A DNA stretch of 64,000 nucleotides from Motacilla alba alba (Eukaryota; Chordata; Aves; Passeriformes; Motacillidae). The notes under the pieces are model-generated. The model did not search any database, was not told where the DNA came from, and saw only the letters and a program-made list of their open reading frames with translations. Made by a program: the position numbers and the translations under genes. Below, piece after piece: positions 13,507 to 25,545 of this stretch (position 1 is its first letter; the number at the start of each line of letters is the position of its first letter). The DNA is taken from the NCBI RefSeq assembly GCF_015832195.1, contig NC_052046.1, forward strand, positions 18,964,161 through 19,028,160. The letters are read 5' to 3'.

Positions 13507-15067
13507 GGACAAAGCACATGAAAAAGACCAGAAAATACGCAAAATTAAGCCATATCCAAACCAATGCTTATATAATTAGCTTATTTTCTCATCGATCTCC
13601 TGGAATATTTCACAGTCAACACTTTTTATCAAATCAAATACAGTCCTTGACATAAGTGCAGAGGCATACATTTGCAACTGAATACAATGTGGACATTATA
13701 TAATCTTATATTTAAATGAATGCTCAAGAAAAAACTAACTTTTTGAAAAATAAACCATGGAAAATTAATGTGTAAATTACAAAAAATAAAAGAAAAATGT
13801 CTGAAACCATACTGGTATTGAATAATCTTATCTCTGGGTGTTGAAGACACACACGTATTTATTTAGGTTACGCATATAATAGGGTACAAATACGAATTAT
13901 TTCATCATTCTATCTCAGAAAGTGGCATTTGAAAGGCTAACACAACACAGAAGTAGTGTGGAAGAATACTGACATTAAATAAAAAAGCAAGAAAAAGTAA
14001 ACCTTCTACTTACACTCTTGCTCTTCCCATGTAGACTACAGGTATTCTTATTCATGGTGAGTAGGACTAAATTAGGAGTGCTTTGCAAGTCAAAGGTGAG
14101 GTTTTATCCCTCAATCATCCAAATAGCTTCTCTACTGAAAGAAATAAATTTATATAAATGAAACAAAGGCCTTTCAAGTTCTACATTCAGGCATAAGACA
14201 CTTCATCAGTGTATAAAAGCTGCACACATTCTAACATCCACCAGAGCAAGCGTTTCATGCATCACTACATCATTCAAAACATAGTGGCCATGAACCATAC
14301 AGCAAGCATATCCGTGAATTGATCATGCTTTCCAGTCACTAACAAATGCATACCAACTCAAAAAATTGCAAAAGATTACAGGCTTCTGATTACAATTTTT
14401 TTACCACAATTATATTTAAGTAGACATTGGCAATATTGTTTGTAATAACAAAATAAGGCTTATTGAATATTTTTATCCAGTTTCTTGGTCTAATGGCATT
14501 TTAAAACTTATATGCTATTCAGACCATGACTTAAGCTAAAAATTCAGAGAAAGAAGGTCATCTAGAGTAATTTTCAAATCCAGGAGCTAAGAATGCTTAA
14601 ACCGGCAGTGGGGTACTTTCCTATAGTTGTCAGAATTTGACAAATCTGTCATTGTATTAAAACAATAACTAAGCAAAACTCCCTAGCAACTGATGATGGC
14701 ATGGCATCACAGCTTTGAAAAAAAGCATCTGTCAGCCTCTGGCTACATGCATTGCAATAACCATGGAAGAGTGGAATTAAAGGGAAACTCAGATGCTCTG
14801 AGATCAGGCAGTTAAAAGATTAATATTCTCACTTAAGCCAGATTCATGTCTGCACACATTTTTTTTCTTTAGCTCAGCCAGCCACAGATGAGATAAAGTA
14901 TAATTTCTGACCAACAGAGATGCTACAGTAAAACATCCTAATATAACATCAATTATATCACCAAAAATCAGTATCCAGTAGAGTATCCCCACATTACTTT
15001 TTCAATGGACACAAAAGCAAATAAATCATTGCTCAATCTATTCCAGCAATACACACAAGAGAGAAAT

Positions 15068-15089
15068 ACACTTAGCTAACACTTAGCTA
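15068..15089. repeat. 11-bp perfect tandem duplication
   Basis: ACACTTAGCTA occurs twice in a row, at 15068-15078 and 15079-15089, without mismatch. This is consistent with a slippage duplication. Confidence 0.85.
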
Positions 15090-17414
15090 ATTAAACTAGT
15101 TGATGCATTAGCAAAATTCATAGAAGTCTAATAAAATACCTAGAACTATGTATGAAATCAAGGTACAAGTTTATGGATTTAACTGAGGAAAGCTGAACTA
15201 GCACAATAAATGAGCGTCAATTTATTTTTTTTTTTACATATTTTGTGACATTCTGTTGTAGACAGTTTCAGGCATGTTTCTATGAACAACCATAATACAT
15301 CAGTCTGTATCACAGCCAGAAAGCAGGATAGTAGAGCTCTTTATTTTAAGGAGAAAAATTCAGGCTATTCAGTACTAGGCTAAAGTCTGGAGAGGCAATT
15401 TCTTGCTCTGTGTACATTTGATTGAAGAGACTGAAGAACATGCCCTAATCTCCATTTTTCTGTGGGTGCAATACCTAGAATTTACACATAACACCATAAG
15501 AAAAGACCTCACTGAACTAGCCCAGGGGTACTTCCAGCACCAGACTGGTGCCATTTATTGTAACAGGGACATGAGTCATATAGACAGATACCCTTCTTCC
15601 AGACCTTACAAGATTTCCAAGTTTTCATTTAAGTATTATGGATTTTATTCCTGATGAACATGATATGTCCAAAATATTAGCCAAAGAAATAGTTCAAACA
15701 GTAGATATTCATTCTGGACTACAAGCAGAACAATATATATAAACTTTTATTTCATCACCATAGTCATTAAGCCTAAACAATAACAATTTATATAAAAAAT
15801 GTAAGCACAACAGAGACTAACAAAACAGCTATTGACTTCAAATTAAAGATTTCTCTGATATTGCTTATTTTCTAAATTATAGAGGACAATGAAAATGTAA
15901 ATGCTTCTACTGAAGCATTTCAGCTCAATTACAATTCTTTTTTTCTGAACAGGTGATTAAGAAATGGCAAAATCAATGAAAACAATTTGCCTGTATGGTC
16001 TGTTTCTACCTCTAGTTTTCACTACTCTTTCAAGATATTTTCAGGGTGTGAAATTCCATTGAGCAAAGTGGCACATTCATGCAGAGCAAAATATTATCAT
16101 TTCAGGTTGTAAGCAGTTTATAAAAAATACCAGAGAAATATGATAAGAGGAGGAAAAAACAACAAAAAAAAAAACCAACAAAAAATTCTGACAGACTGCT
16201 TGAGCAGTTTCCAGGGTAAATCAGGAGATTTATGTTCTTGTGACATCTGGGATATTGTTGTTTACTTGTTTGCATGCATGTCTGTCTCTTTATAGAAAAA
16301 GCATATTTTCTTTCAAGAGAGTAATAGAACACTGCAAAATAGGAGTTGCTGCACAATTCAACAGACTTACTCTTTTCCTACAGGTTAGACAGCCTCACAT
16401 TTCTTTAATAGTGTTTATTTTTTCAAAACTCCCTAAAATTTGCACAGGAATGCTTTACACTAGCTGGGAAATTCTTATGCCATTTTATCACATATGACTT
16501 GACCTTGAACAATCTCTCTTGTGTGCAACAGCTTTCCATCCCTCTAACAGGAGTTTAACAGAAACTAAGATGAAGACATTTTCTTCCATCAGGACCTGAC
16601 AGTCTGCATGCTATATGTTGTGTTTGCTCACTCTTATATACAATGTTTAAGTTGGTTTATCTTAGGCACCTATCTAAAACCTGAGCAAAGGGGTTTCAAT
16701 ATATTGAAGTACAATTAAGTGATTTTGGGGAGCAGACTGCTGGAAGCTGGCAAGATTATGGTTAGTTATACTAAGTCTGACTCTAGGGTCATCTGTGTCT
16801 GCATCAGAGCTGTGTTTAGCAAAATACAACACTAGCCATAAAAGTTTTCTCCTCCTTTCTGGTTGACAACCACACAAATGTTATACTTAATCATTTGGAA
16901 ATAGTCATGGTCTAGAAACATTTTCAACAGTGATTTGGGTCGCCAATCACTGCCTAAAGTCTTTCTATAAAAGTTGCAACAAAAATTTGAGATAGAGCTT
17001 AATCACTGTTGCCACCTGACATCCATTTACATGAGTGAGATGAAGAACTCACACTGACTATCTCCGACATGTCTCTATTTCTGAGCAGTTCTGGGCTGGT
17101 AAGGTAGCCAAAATTTCTTTCAGTTAAATAGATAGAGAAAAAAGCACATTATCATACAGGACTCTTGAATGATCTTCTGTCTCTCCAATCTGCTGTAAGA
17201 AAACTGTCATTTCTCTGAAAAAAATGTGTTGTTTACAGATTTTAATCTCAGAGCCAAGCAAAGCACGCTCACTTTACAACTGAAGATAAAGATCCGAAAG
17301 GCCTGAGCTAATATCTGCAGTGTATGACTCATTCATTGTCCAGGACCGCTTCTGGAACACTTTAATATGTTTTGTATAATTTTAGTTGGACTAGTTTCCC
17401 TAGCACAAGCACAT

Positions 17415-17444
17415 TAAAAAAATAAATAAAAGGAATAAATAAAA
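17415..17444. repeat. AAAT-type low-complexity stretch
   Basis: An A-rich stretch with repeated AAAT units, interrupted by AGG. It is a short simple repeat. Confidence 0.75.
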
Positions 17445-19716
17445 GCCAATACAAAAGAGCAGAGGCACTCCAATGAATCTGCTAAGCTCCATTGAAGAAA
17501 TTTTCCAAAGCAACAGGCTATGAAAGACCTAGACAACTGGAACAGATGTGAAAGAAAGGCAAAAGCTTCATCAGTATATGCTGTCTCCTACGCTAAGCGA
17601 GCTACTGTATTTTCCTAGTTATGACTGAGTAGGAAAAAGCAACTTCTATAGATAGGCTGAGACTTGGGAAATCTCTTATTAAGAGAGAACTGTGCAAATA
17701 AACACTTGAATATTCAGAACCAAATATATTCCTGTTATCATGCTACTGGTCTCCTATTTCTTTAAATATCTTCTAAAGTATAACCCAGAGTCAGTCAAAC
17801 TTGCCTAGTTAGACTAGCTTTTTGCCTCCTTTAATTCAATTATATATTTTCTATACAATTTTCTTCTCATTGTAGGTATTTTTCAAAACAATTCAATATT
17901 CAAAAAGCATTTACACTATTTTTTAAAAGTATAATTGGTATGAGTGTGACCATTCTACTTTACGCTTGGCTAAATGCAGAGTAAGCAAGACTATGAATGT
18001 CCCACCAAAAAAGTCATTGCTATATAAGTTTAAAAAATACATATAAAAACCTTGTTTGTATCAATTCTACTTTCTTTATATTCTCCAAATTAAAAGCACT
18101 ACTATAAAAGCCAGTGTTTCAAAACTTCATGGAAGCTACATAGAGAAATATACTATGTGCAATATTAACATCCCTGAACAGTGCATAAAAATGGCCTTTA
18201 AACTTGTCAGCTAGGCTGAATTAAATCATAACTGTTTAGTATTTTAGTGGGTTTTTTTAAATTTCCTGTTCTACAATAACCTCTTCTGTAGGCATGAATG
18301 ATAGGTAAACAGTCTCTCTCCAGTGAAAAAAATGGTAATTTTGACATTGATTCAGGTAACATCAACATTTAAATTCAGCAGAGTAGACATAAACTCTTAT
18401 CACAATTGCAGGCGCATTTTTTCTTTAGTTTTTCAAAGCAAAATAATATTTACCATTATCTTTTTGAACAATAACACCAAATAATTTTACTGTTAGTCCT
18501 TGATTGTTAAGTACTGTACTTTTGGTGATCTGATGTAAATTCCAAAGACATTATTGAAAAAAATTAAGTTAATACTGGAGAATTACTTTGCCATAAGTTT
18601 TCTCCTACATTTGAAAATCATGAAATGCAGGTTATGAGAACCATCTTTCAGGAAGCACTAGCAGCCTACACAAGAAGGAGAGTATATTTTCAAAAGTGTT
18701 TTGAAGATGTATTGCTGTATGGATACAACACAAGTATCAATGCTAGACAATTTGGAGGACTTGTTACTAGAAATATCATTAATCACAGGCATGTATTAGA
18801 GAATGTACTGCCCAGCAGGATGCTGGATTTTTTAATTAAAAAAGATAGAGTAAAATTGATGTAGCAGGTTATAAAGCATTGAGGAATGTAAAAATAATTG
18901 CTATTTTTTATTTCTTTCCTTGGATAAAATCATTAAGCCTCATTTTTGGAGACATAGAATATGATTTTAGCAGAATACAGCATGACCTCTAGAGAGACAC
19001 TTAAGTCCACTCAGTGCATTTTCTTACCTTTTTTTTCAAGTAACTTCCATTCATCCCAAAATAAGTGTCCAGCACTTACCCCAAGAAATGCCTTAGAACA
19101 GATAGACAGAGACATGTAAGCTGGGGAAATTGGTCAGGTTTTGAATCGAGGGACGGGATATGAAAAAGCAATTTGGGGTAAGAGTATTCCCACTAAATAT
19201 ATTTTCCTTATGACTGGATATTTGATAAATTTGTTTATAAGCCTATAGACCAATTGCTAGTATTTTACTCATCACTTCTGTGTTAATACTGAGGACTCAG
19301 CTGTTGGGTTGGTCTGATTCTGTCCTAGGGACTGTATCAAGACTGAACAAAACACAGACTTCGCCCAAAGTACATGCAGTCCAATTCTATATACAAGTTT
19401 AACTTCTCTCACAAACATTCTGGCTGTTACACATGCAAGAGAACACTGTGTGTGTCCTCACACCACACACCACACAGCAGTACTGATGAGGTCAGGAACT
19501 GCTAGTCCCAGGTTTATGTCTGTTAGGTAATGACTGTTCCAGGATTGCACTCTTTTTAATGGAGGAACTGGCTTAAAATAGCTGTAATAGTCAGCAAGTC
19601 CTTCAATGTGCCTATTCTCCTAGCACTGAATGGATGATACATTTATGTAACAAAAATGCGTACCCTTCAAGAATACTGAGCAGAACCTCCTGCACTGCTG
19701 ACCATGCAGGCAGTCT

Positions 19717-19732
19717 TGGCACATATGTGCCA
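19717..19732. repeat. 16-bp perfect palindrome
   Basis: TGGCACATATGTGCCA reads the same on both strands. Its centre includes CATATG, an E-box-type hexamer (CANNTG). No neighbouring gene or promoter supports a regulatory role. Confidence 0.8.
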
Positions 19733-22700
19733 GTGTAACAACCTCTGCTTCATATTCTGCTTGTTCCCACACACTTCCTAATATTTCAGCTTCCTCCTTG
19801 AGCTCTGTGCATCAAGCTAGTATACTCATACAACTTTTTGCTTTTGCTCAAAGACCCTTTTCTACACAGTGATGCTCATTCCAAGTCCATTATGCAACTT
19901 CAAACTTGCCATGCTCCCACTGCTGTGCTCATCACTTCACATTTCTTTTCATTTTAGATTTCATCTGCTATTTTATCAGATTCTGTAGTTTTGCAGTTTT
20001 GCATAGTTGTCTTTAAAGCCATTGATAGCTTGGTATTACCAAATTCTTTTTGTTTTGGTTTGGTTTTTTTTTTCCAAAACCTTTTCAGCATATAGAACAG
20101 CACAAAGCTCTGCTTCCTGGCAAGCTCATATTTCAGAGTTAGTAATTAATCTGTTTAATTTGTGGGCTTCTATAGAAATGTTCTGTTGATAGTCCTTGCC
20201 CATTTTACCTGTTTATTTAACAATTTCTTCTGCTATTGCCTAAACCTGGGGCAGGTTTTGATGTATCTTTCAAGAAGAAATCCTATCATAAAAGAGTGTG
20301 CAAGTTCTTCTGTAGTAAACCTTTGTTTTACTTATGTCCTTCCAACCTCTCTAGCTGACTTCATGATCTGGAGGAGGTTTCTTAAATGATTGCTGTATCT
20401 TTATACCTTTGTTTCTATTGCCCTTTTTTGGTCTTTCACATTAGATTTTTATATGTAGTATTTTAAATTTTATAACCTTTTGTATTTTCCTCATTTGGTC
20501 AAAACTTCACATTTTTGAAGGATGTCTTTGCAAGAACTGTCTTTATCCTATTTCTTTCCCCATGACAGGTTTTTTTTCACTTCCCAAAAAATTGCAAACT
20601 ATATATTCATATCCTCTCAGTTGTTTTTCATGGGCTTCTACAAGTTTTACACACACAAAAAAAATTACAGAACCACATAATTTTTCTCCTTCACTGTGTC
20701 TAATAATCCTGTCACTGTTTTCTGTCCTTTCCAATTTCCTATTTGATAAAAATTTTCTACCTCTACTTTTCTTTAGAGATACGAAAAATTACCTAGGGGA
20801 AAGCATCATTTTGAAATGTGCTGTTTCAGAATTATCTTTCTTCACAAAATCTTGAATTTCAAACCTCAGATAAAACTCCAAGGGTTTAAAATCTTAGTAC
20901 AATCTCTTGATTTGATATGTTGCCTATTTCCTTTGAGGTTCAGATAAAGCCTATCGCTCTAAATAGAATTGTTCTGTTCTAAAGGCATAAATCCCTTGTT
21001 CTTGATTTTCTCATCTACAAGATGAAATGCTGTCCCTCTGTTTCTTCTTGCATTTTTGCATGCAATATGGAAAGCACTTGAGAGAATACCACTGCAGAGA
21101 TGGAATATTACTTATACAAGTTTTGAAATCTTTTTCTGGAAGTATTCATGCTTTCCCTATCTCTACTTATACTCATTTGAATAAAAGATAGCAATAACAC
21201 CATTTCAGAATACCACAAACACCTTTACTTTTCTTTGTATAACTACAACTCACAAAATTTACTGATACAATTCTAGCACACAAAGTTCATATTTCATAAA
21301 TTCATATTTGAGATTACCTTAAAATATATTTTTTTAAATCAACATATGCTATCCAGTTTAAAAATATTTTTACTATAAGGCATCAGTAATTGCTTTCTGC
21401 CTTCAATCCATAACATGCATTCACATTATGATCTTACAGAGCAACTCAATGGCTGTATAATGAATGGGGTTTGTTTCTTTTATGGGCAGCACTAACTTTC
21501 ACCTGTGCCTTGAAGCAATATAATTTCTTCACACTTTGTGCTTTTCTAAAAGCCATCATAATTTTCCTCCTTCTGTTCACATTTGCTACTGCATATATTT
21601 CCTATTTCATAGTTCGAGTTTATTAAAAAATAGTCATTTTGCCCCAAGCTGCTCAAATTTATGCTGTTATCTTTTCAGGACATTTTCAGAGAAACTGGTC
21701 CAGACTGAAGTGGTAGCAAGGCAATGGAACTCTGAATTTGGCTTTGTATCAAAACATATAACACACTGCATACAAATGACTGCTTAAAGAGAGGTGTGTG
21801 ATCTAAGTGACAAATCTTGAAACTTTCTATGCAAGGCTAACAGTTGTGCCATTTAAGACAGATGTTTGCAAGTAAGATTCTTCATGCAGGTGCGGGCTGG
21901 GAACAAATGAAGAGATTTCTTAAAAGCTGGAAGTAAAACCTTTATGTATGATAATTTTCTATCTCGTATTTGGATAGGACTTAGCTATAGAAGGTGGAGT
22001 AAAATCAGGGTTGGCAAATCTAAGTTGAGTGTTAGCCATGATGATAATACTATTTTGTCTAATAGTGAAGTACACAGTTAGGAGATTTTATAGACTAGAA
22101 AAATCTCGGACATGTTTGCTCCAAATAAACCTCCTGCTTTAGATTCCTGTCACATACCAATGACTGTCAAGGTCAAGTTACTAATCTCTTGTTCTTGAAC
22201 CCAAAACACAAATATATTATTACAAGGATCTTGACTTTCATAAAACAAGACACACATCTGTCTTTTGATGATCTTACATAATTTACTTAAATTATTGCAG
22301 AAATGAGAAGCAAATTACTCTGAAACTACTTCAGATGACTGCAGTTGAGACGTCCTTATTTTTGACAAACCTGAATTTGAAAGGTTATTATTATATGATA
22401 GTAGACTGAGAAGGCATATAAAATACAAGTTAATGTCATTCTTCCTTTGGCTGGAATTGAAGGAGATTGGAGCTCAAAATCAATTTGTTTTACCTGCTGT
22501 TCAATATTTTTTAAATATACATTATTTTAATAGAAGTACTAGATTTTTATTACAAAACAAATTTAATTTTCTGCTTATCATATTTACTCTCTGTCAATTG
22601 CAGGCAACTTCCTTATGGAAGAGGAGCTAATGTGGTCAAAAACAGTAACAGAAGAATCTTCACAGGGTAGCTAAAATACAGCTTTCTGAATATACGAGCA

Positions 22701-23157
22701 ATTAATTTGCTGTTGCCGAAAAAAAAAACTTTAAAAACATTCAGATTAAAAGTATTTGGAGGAAGTACAAAAGAAAGGTAAAGAACATTTAAAAACAAAC
22801 AAGCAAAAAACCCAAATATGCCCCCAAACAACTGCAAATGAGAAATCCCAGTTTCCTCTATGTCCAAGGTGTAGTCTAGCATTTTTGATTTTCCTAGCTT
22901 ATTATCTCCAGCTGGACAGCAGCTTTCACAACTATAGCTGGCACTAGTTTCATGATGTCATAACTTTTACCATCCCAGCAGTGTAGATAAGGTCTCTTTT
23001 AAATCACATCAACTTCAGGACAAGAATTTGATTTTAGATACAACAAAGATAAATCTAAAACTTAATCTCTACACACTCAGGAAAGGCTAAAAATACTTTT
23101 ATTTGATCAAATTTTTCTCCCTCCTCTGACAGAGAAAACAGAGCGATTGAGAAACTC

Positions 23158-23172
23158 AAAAAAAAAAAAAAA
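23158..23172 (+). repeat. Poly-A run (A15)
   Basis: Fifteen A residues lie about 45 bases upstream of the first recognisable CR1 sequence. CR1 does not use a poly-A tail, so the run is probably unrelated to that insertion. Confidence 0.85.
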
Positions 23173-23229
23173 GACCTCAAGAAGAGAGGACTCAGGTTTG
23201 CTAGTTTTCTTACAAGCTCGTCAGGAGGC

Positions 23230-23755
23230 ATAGGCAGGGTGGAAGAGGTGGAGGGGTGGCATCGTATGTAATGTAAGGGTTAGAATGTCTGGCACAGTTG
23301 TCAAGGGCACTATTGAGAGCCTCTGGATAAGAATCAAGGGGCAAGCAATTAATCTGGGTGTCATTGTGGGAGTGTACTATAGACCTCCTGGCCAGGACAA
23401 TGGCACTGATGAATTATTCTTAGGGAAACTAAGGGAGCCTTCCAGGTGAACTGCCCTTGTTCTTATGGGGGACTTCAGCTTGCCAGAATTTAACTGGGAG
23501 CATCACACAGCTGGTGCAGCCTGAGCCAGATGATTCCTTAAAGACCTGGATGACAACTTTATGGAACAAGTCCTAAGAGAACTAACTTGGAAAGACGCTG
23601 TTCTTGATCTGTTGCTTGTCAACAGGGTGGATCTCATGAGCAAAGCAGAGACTGGGGCCATCTTGGCCCCAGCAAAAAGATTGATTTTAAAATCTATGTT
23701 GACAGAAGGAAAAATGCCAGCAAAACCTGAATGCTGGACACGAGGAAAATAGACC
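23230..23755 (+). pseudogene. CR1 ORF2 endonuclease domain remnant
   Basis: The conceptual product is the C-terminal part of an APE-type endonuclease, which nicks target DNA to prime LINE insertion. A glycine-rich segment (RQGGRGGGVASYVM) starts near 23232. After a frameshift comes ESLWIRI and then VYYRPPGQD. The conserved GDFN box is present as GDFS at 23468-23479, so its Asn has become Ser. The family segment DLVLTN appears as DLLLVN, near 23605. A TGA at 23447-23449 and further stops interrupt the frame. The final SDH motif, with the catalytic histidine, is not recognisable. It has the expected order and position relative to the transcriptase remnant downstream. Confidence 0.88.
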
Positions 23756-24113
23756 TCAGGCGGCTCAGGGAATTAATAAGTCCTCCTGGGAAGAAGTGTC
23801 TGCAGGTGTGGGGCTCTGTCAGCACTGACCACTTTTTAAACATCACCTCCTTAGTGCACAGGAGCAGGAAATCCCCAAATGCCAGAAGTCAAGCAGGTGA
23901 GGCAGAATGCCACCTTGGCTGAACAGGAATGTTCTCCAGGAAATAAGGCAATAAAGGAAGGCTTCTGCCCAGTGGAAGCAAGGTCAGGTGACATGGGAAT
24001 AATACAGAGATGCTGCTCACCACTGTAGAGAGAAAATTCACGTGCCAAAATTCAGCTGGAGTTGAAGCTGCCAGAATTGTGGGAAACACTAAAAAGGGGA
24101 GGGGTTTAAACAC

Positions 24114-24133
24114 ATATTGCAATATTGCAATAT
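24114..24133. repeat. 20-bp perfect A/T-rich palindrome inside CR1
   Basis: ATATTGCAATATTGCAATAT is its own reverse complement. It lies in the linker between the CR1 endonuclease and transcriptase remnants. It probably arose by local duplication of ATTGCAAT after insertion. Confidence 0.8.
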
Positions 24134-24197
24134 ATGGCAAAAGGTAGTGTAAAAATAACATCAACAGGATGAGGTTGGTCACCTCACAAACAGGGGC

Positions 24198-25545
24198 ATG
24201 GACAAGGTAGAGGTGTTTAACACATTATTTGCCTCTGTCTTCAACATTGATGGCAGACCAAGGAGGTCTCAGTGCCTTGAGCCGGTGGACCATGACTGTG
24301 AGAATGATCAGCTCCCAGCAGACCCTGAAACTGCACAGTCTTGGCTGCTCCAGCTGGATCCCTGCAAATCTATGGGGCCTGATGGGATTCAGCTGAGAAT
24401 CCTCAAAGACCTGGGTAATGTGTTTGCATTGCTTCTCTCAATGGCTTTTGAACTCCTTGGTCTTGGAACTCCCGAGAGGTCCCAACTGACTGGAAGCCAG
24501 TGCACACTGTCCCAGTTTTCAAGAAGGGCAGGAAGGAGGACTCTGGAAACTACAGATCTGTCAGCATCAATTCAATGCTTGGTAAATTAATTGAAAAAAA
24601 TTATTCTGGGAAGTATGAAAAAAGACCTGAAGGGCAATGCAGTCACTGGTGACAGCACAGCTTTGTGAGAGAAAGGCCTGCTTGTTGAACCTAAGACGGG
24701 GTGGCTCACCTAGCCAATCAATGGAACCAGTAGAAGGGATCTTTTTCAAAAAAGTTTTTGATACCATCTCTCACAGTGTCTTCCTGGACAAAATACCCAG
24801 CCCACAGTTGGATGGGGTTATGCAATGGGCAAGAAACTGACTCCCATATGGAGCACAAGGGTTACAGTGAATGGGGTGACATCAGACTGGGGACTTGTCA
24901 CCAGTGAGGTTTCACAGGGCTCCATCCTTGGCCCACTTCAACATTTCCATCAACAACTTTGACACGGAACTTGGAAGAATACTAAGTTTGATGATGACAC
25001 TAAGTTGAGCTGTTGACTCTTTCAAGGGCAAAGAGGCCCTGCAGAGAAACCTCAACAAATTAGAGGGCTGCGCAGTCATGAACCATATGAAGTTTAAAAG
25101 GGGCAGGTGCTGGATTCTGCCCCTGCGAGGGGAGCCCTGGGTATATGGACAGAGTGGGAAGTGAGAGGCTGGAAAACAACACTGCAGAAAGGGCGCTGGG
25201 GATTCTGGTCAATGGCAAGTTGAACGTGAGTCAGCAGTGCCCTGACAGCCAGGAGAGACAGACATGTCCTGGGGTCAGGATCCATGTCCCCAGGACAACA
25301 AAGATGGTGAAGGTCTGGAAGTGAAGCCATGTGAGGAGCAGCTGAGGTCACTTCATTGGTTCAGCCTGAAGAAGAGAAGACTGAGGGGAGACCTCACTGC
25401 GTTCTTCAACATCCTCGCAAGCAAAAGGAGAGAGCCAGGTACTGATCTCTTCATTCCCATGACCAGTGATAGGACTCGAGGAAATGGCATGAAACTGAGT
25501 CAGGGGAGATTTAAGCTCAATATCAGGTAAAGGTTCTTCTCCCAA
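24198..25545 (+). pseudogene. CR1 ORF2 reverse transcriptase remnant
   Basis: The conceptual product is the LINE reverse transcriptase in pieces. The first piece, an ATG frame at 24198-24590, has 'VFNTLFASVF' and 'KSMGPDGI', both typical of the start of the CR1 transcriptase. After a frameshift near 24455-24478, the frame at 24479 reads VPTDWKPV, FKKGRKEDSGNYR and SMLGKLIEK. A third frame at 24637-24840 has KKVFDTISH, where the first catalytic Asp of motif A (the D of LDFSKAFD) is replaced by Phe at 24742-24744. The FADD box survives as FDDD at 24987-24998. The C-terminal frame at 25264-25530 has SLKKRRLRGDL, SDRTRGNG and RFKLNIR. The loss of motif A and several stops make it inactive. Confidence 0.9.

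Larger units (their letters stand above)
12521..23214. other. Unannotated AT-rich unique sequence
   Basis: Over 10 kb without a recognisable gene or young mobile element. It holds a (TA)n run at 13492-13506, an 11-bp perfect tandem duplication at 15068-15089, a T11 tract near 15225, an AAAT-type stretch at 17415-17444, a 16-bp palindrome at 19717-19732, and A15 at 23158-23172. The T-rich interval of about 19880-20780 may be an eroded ancient repeat in minus orientation, but I cannot name a family. Confidence 0.5.
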
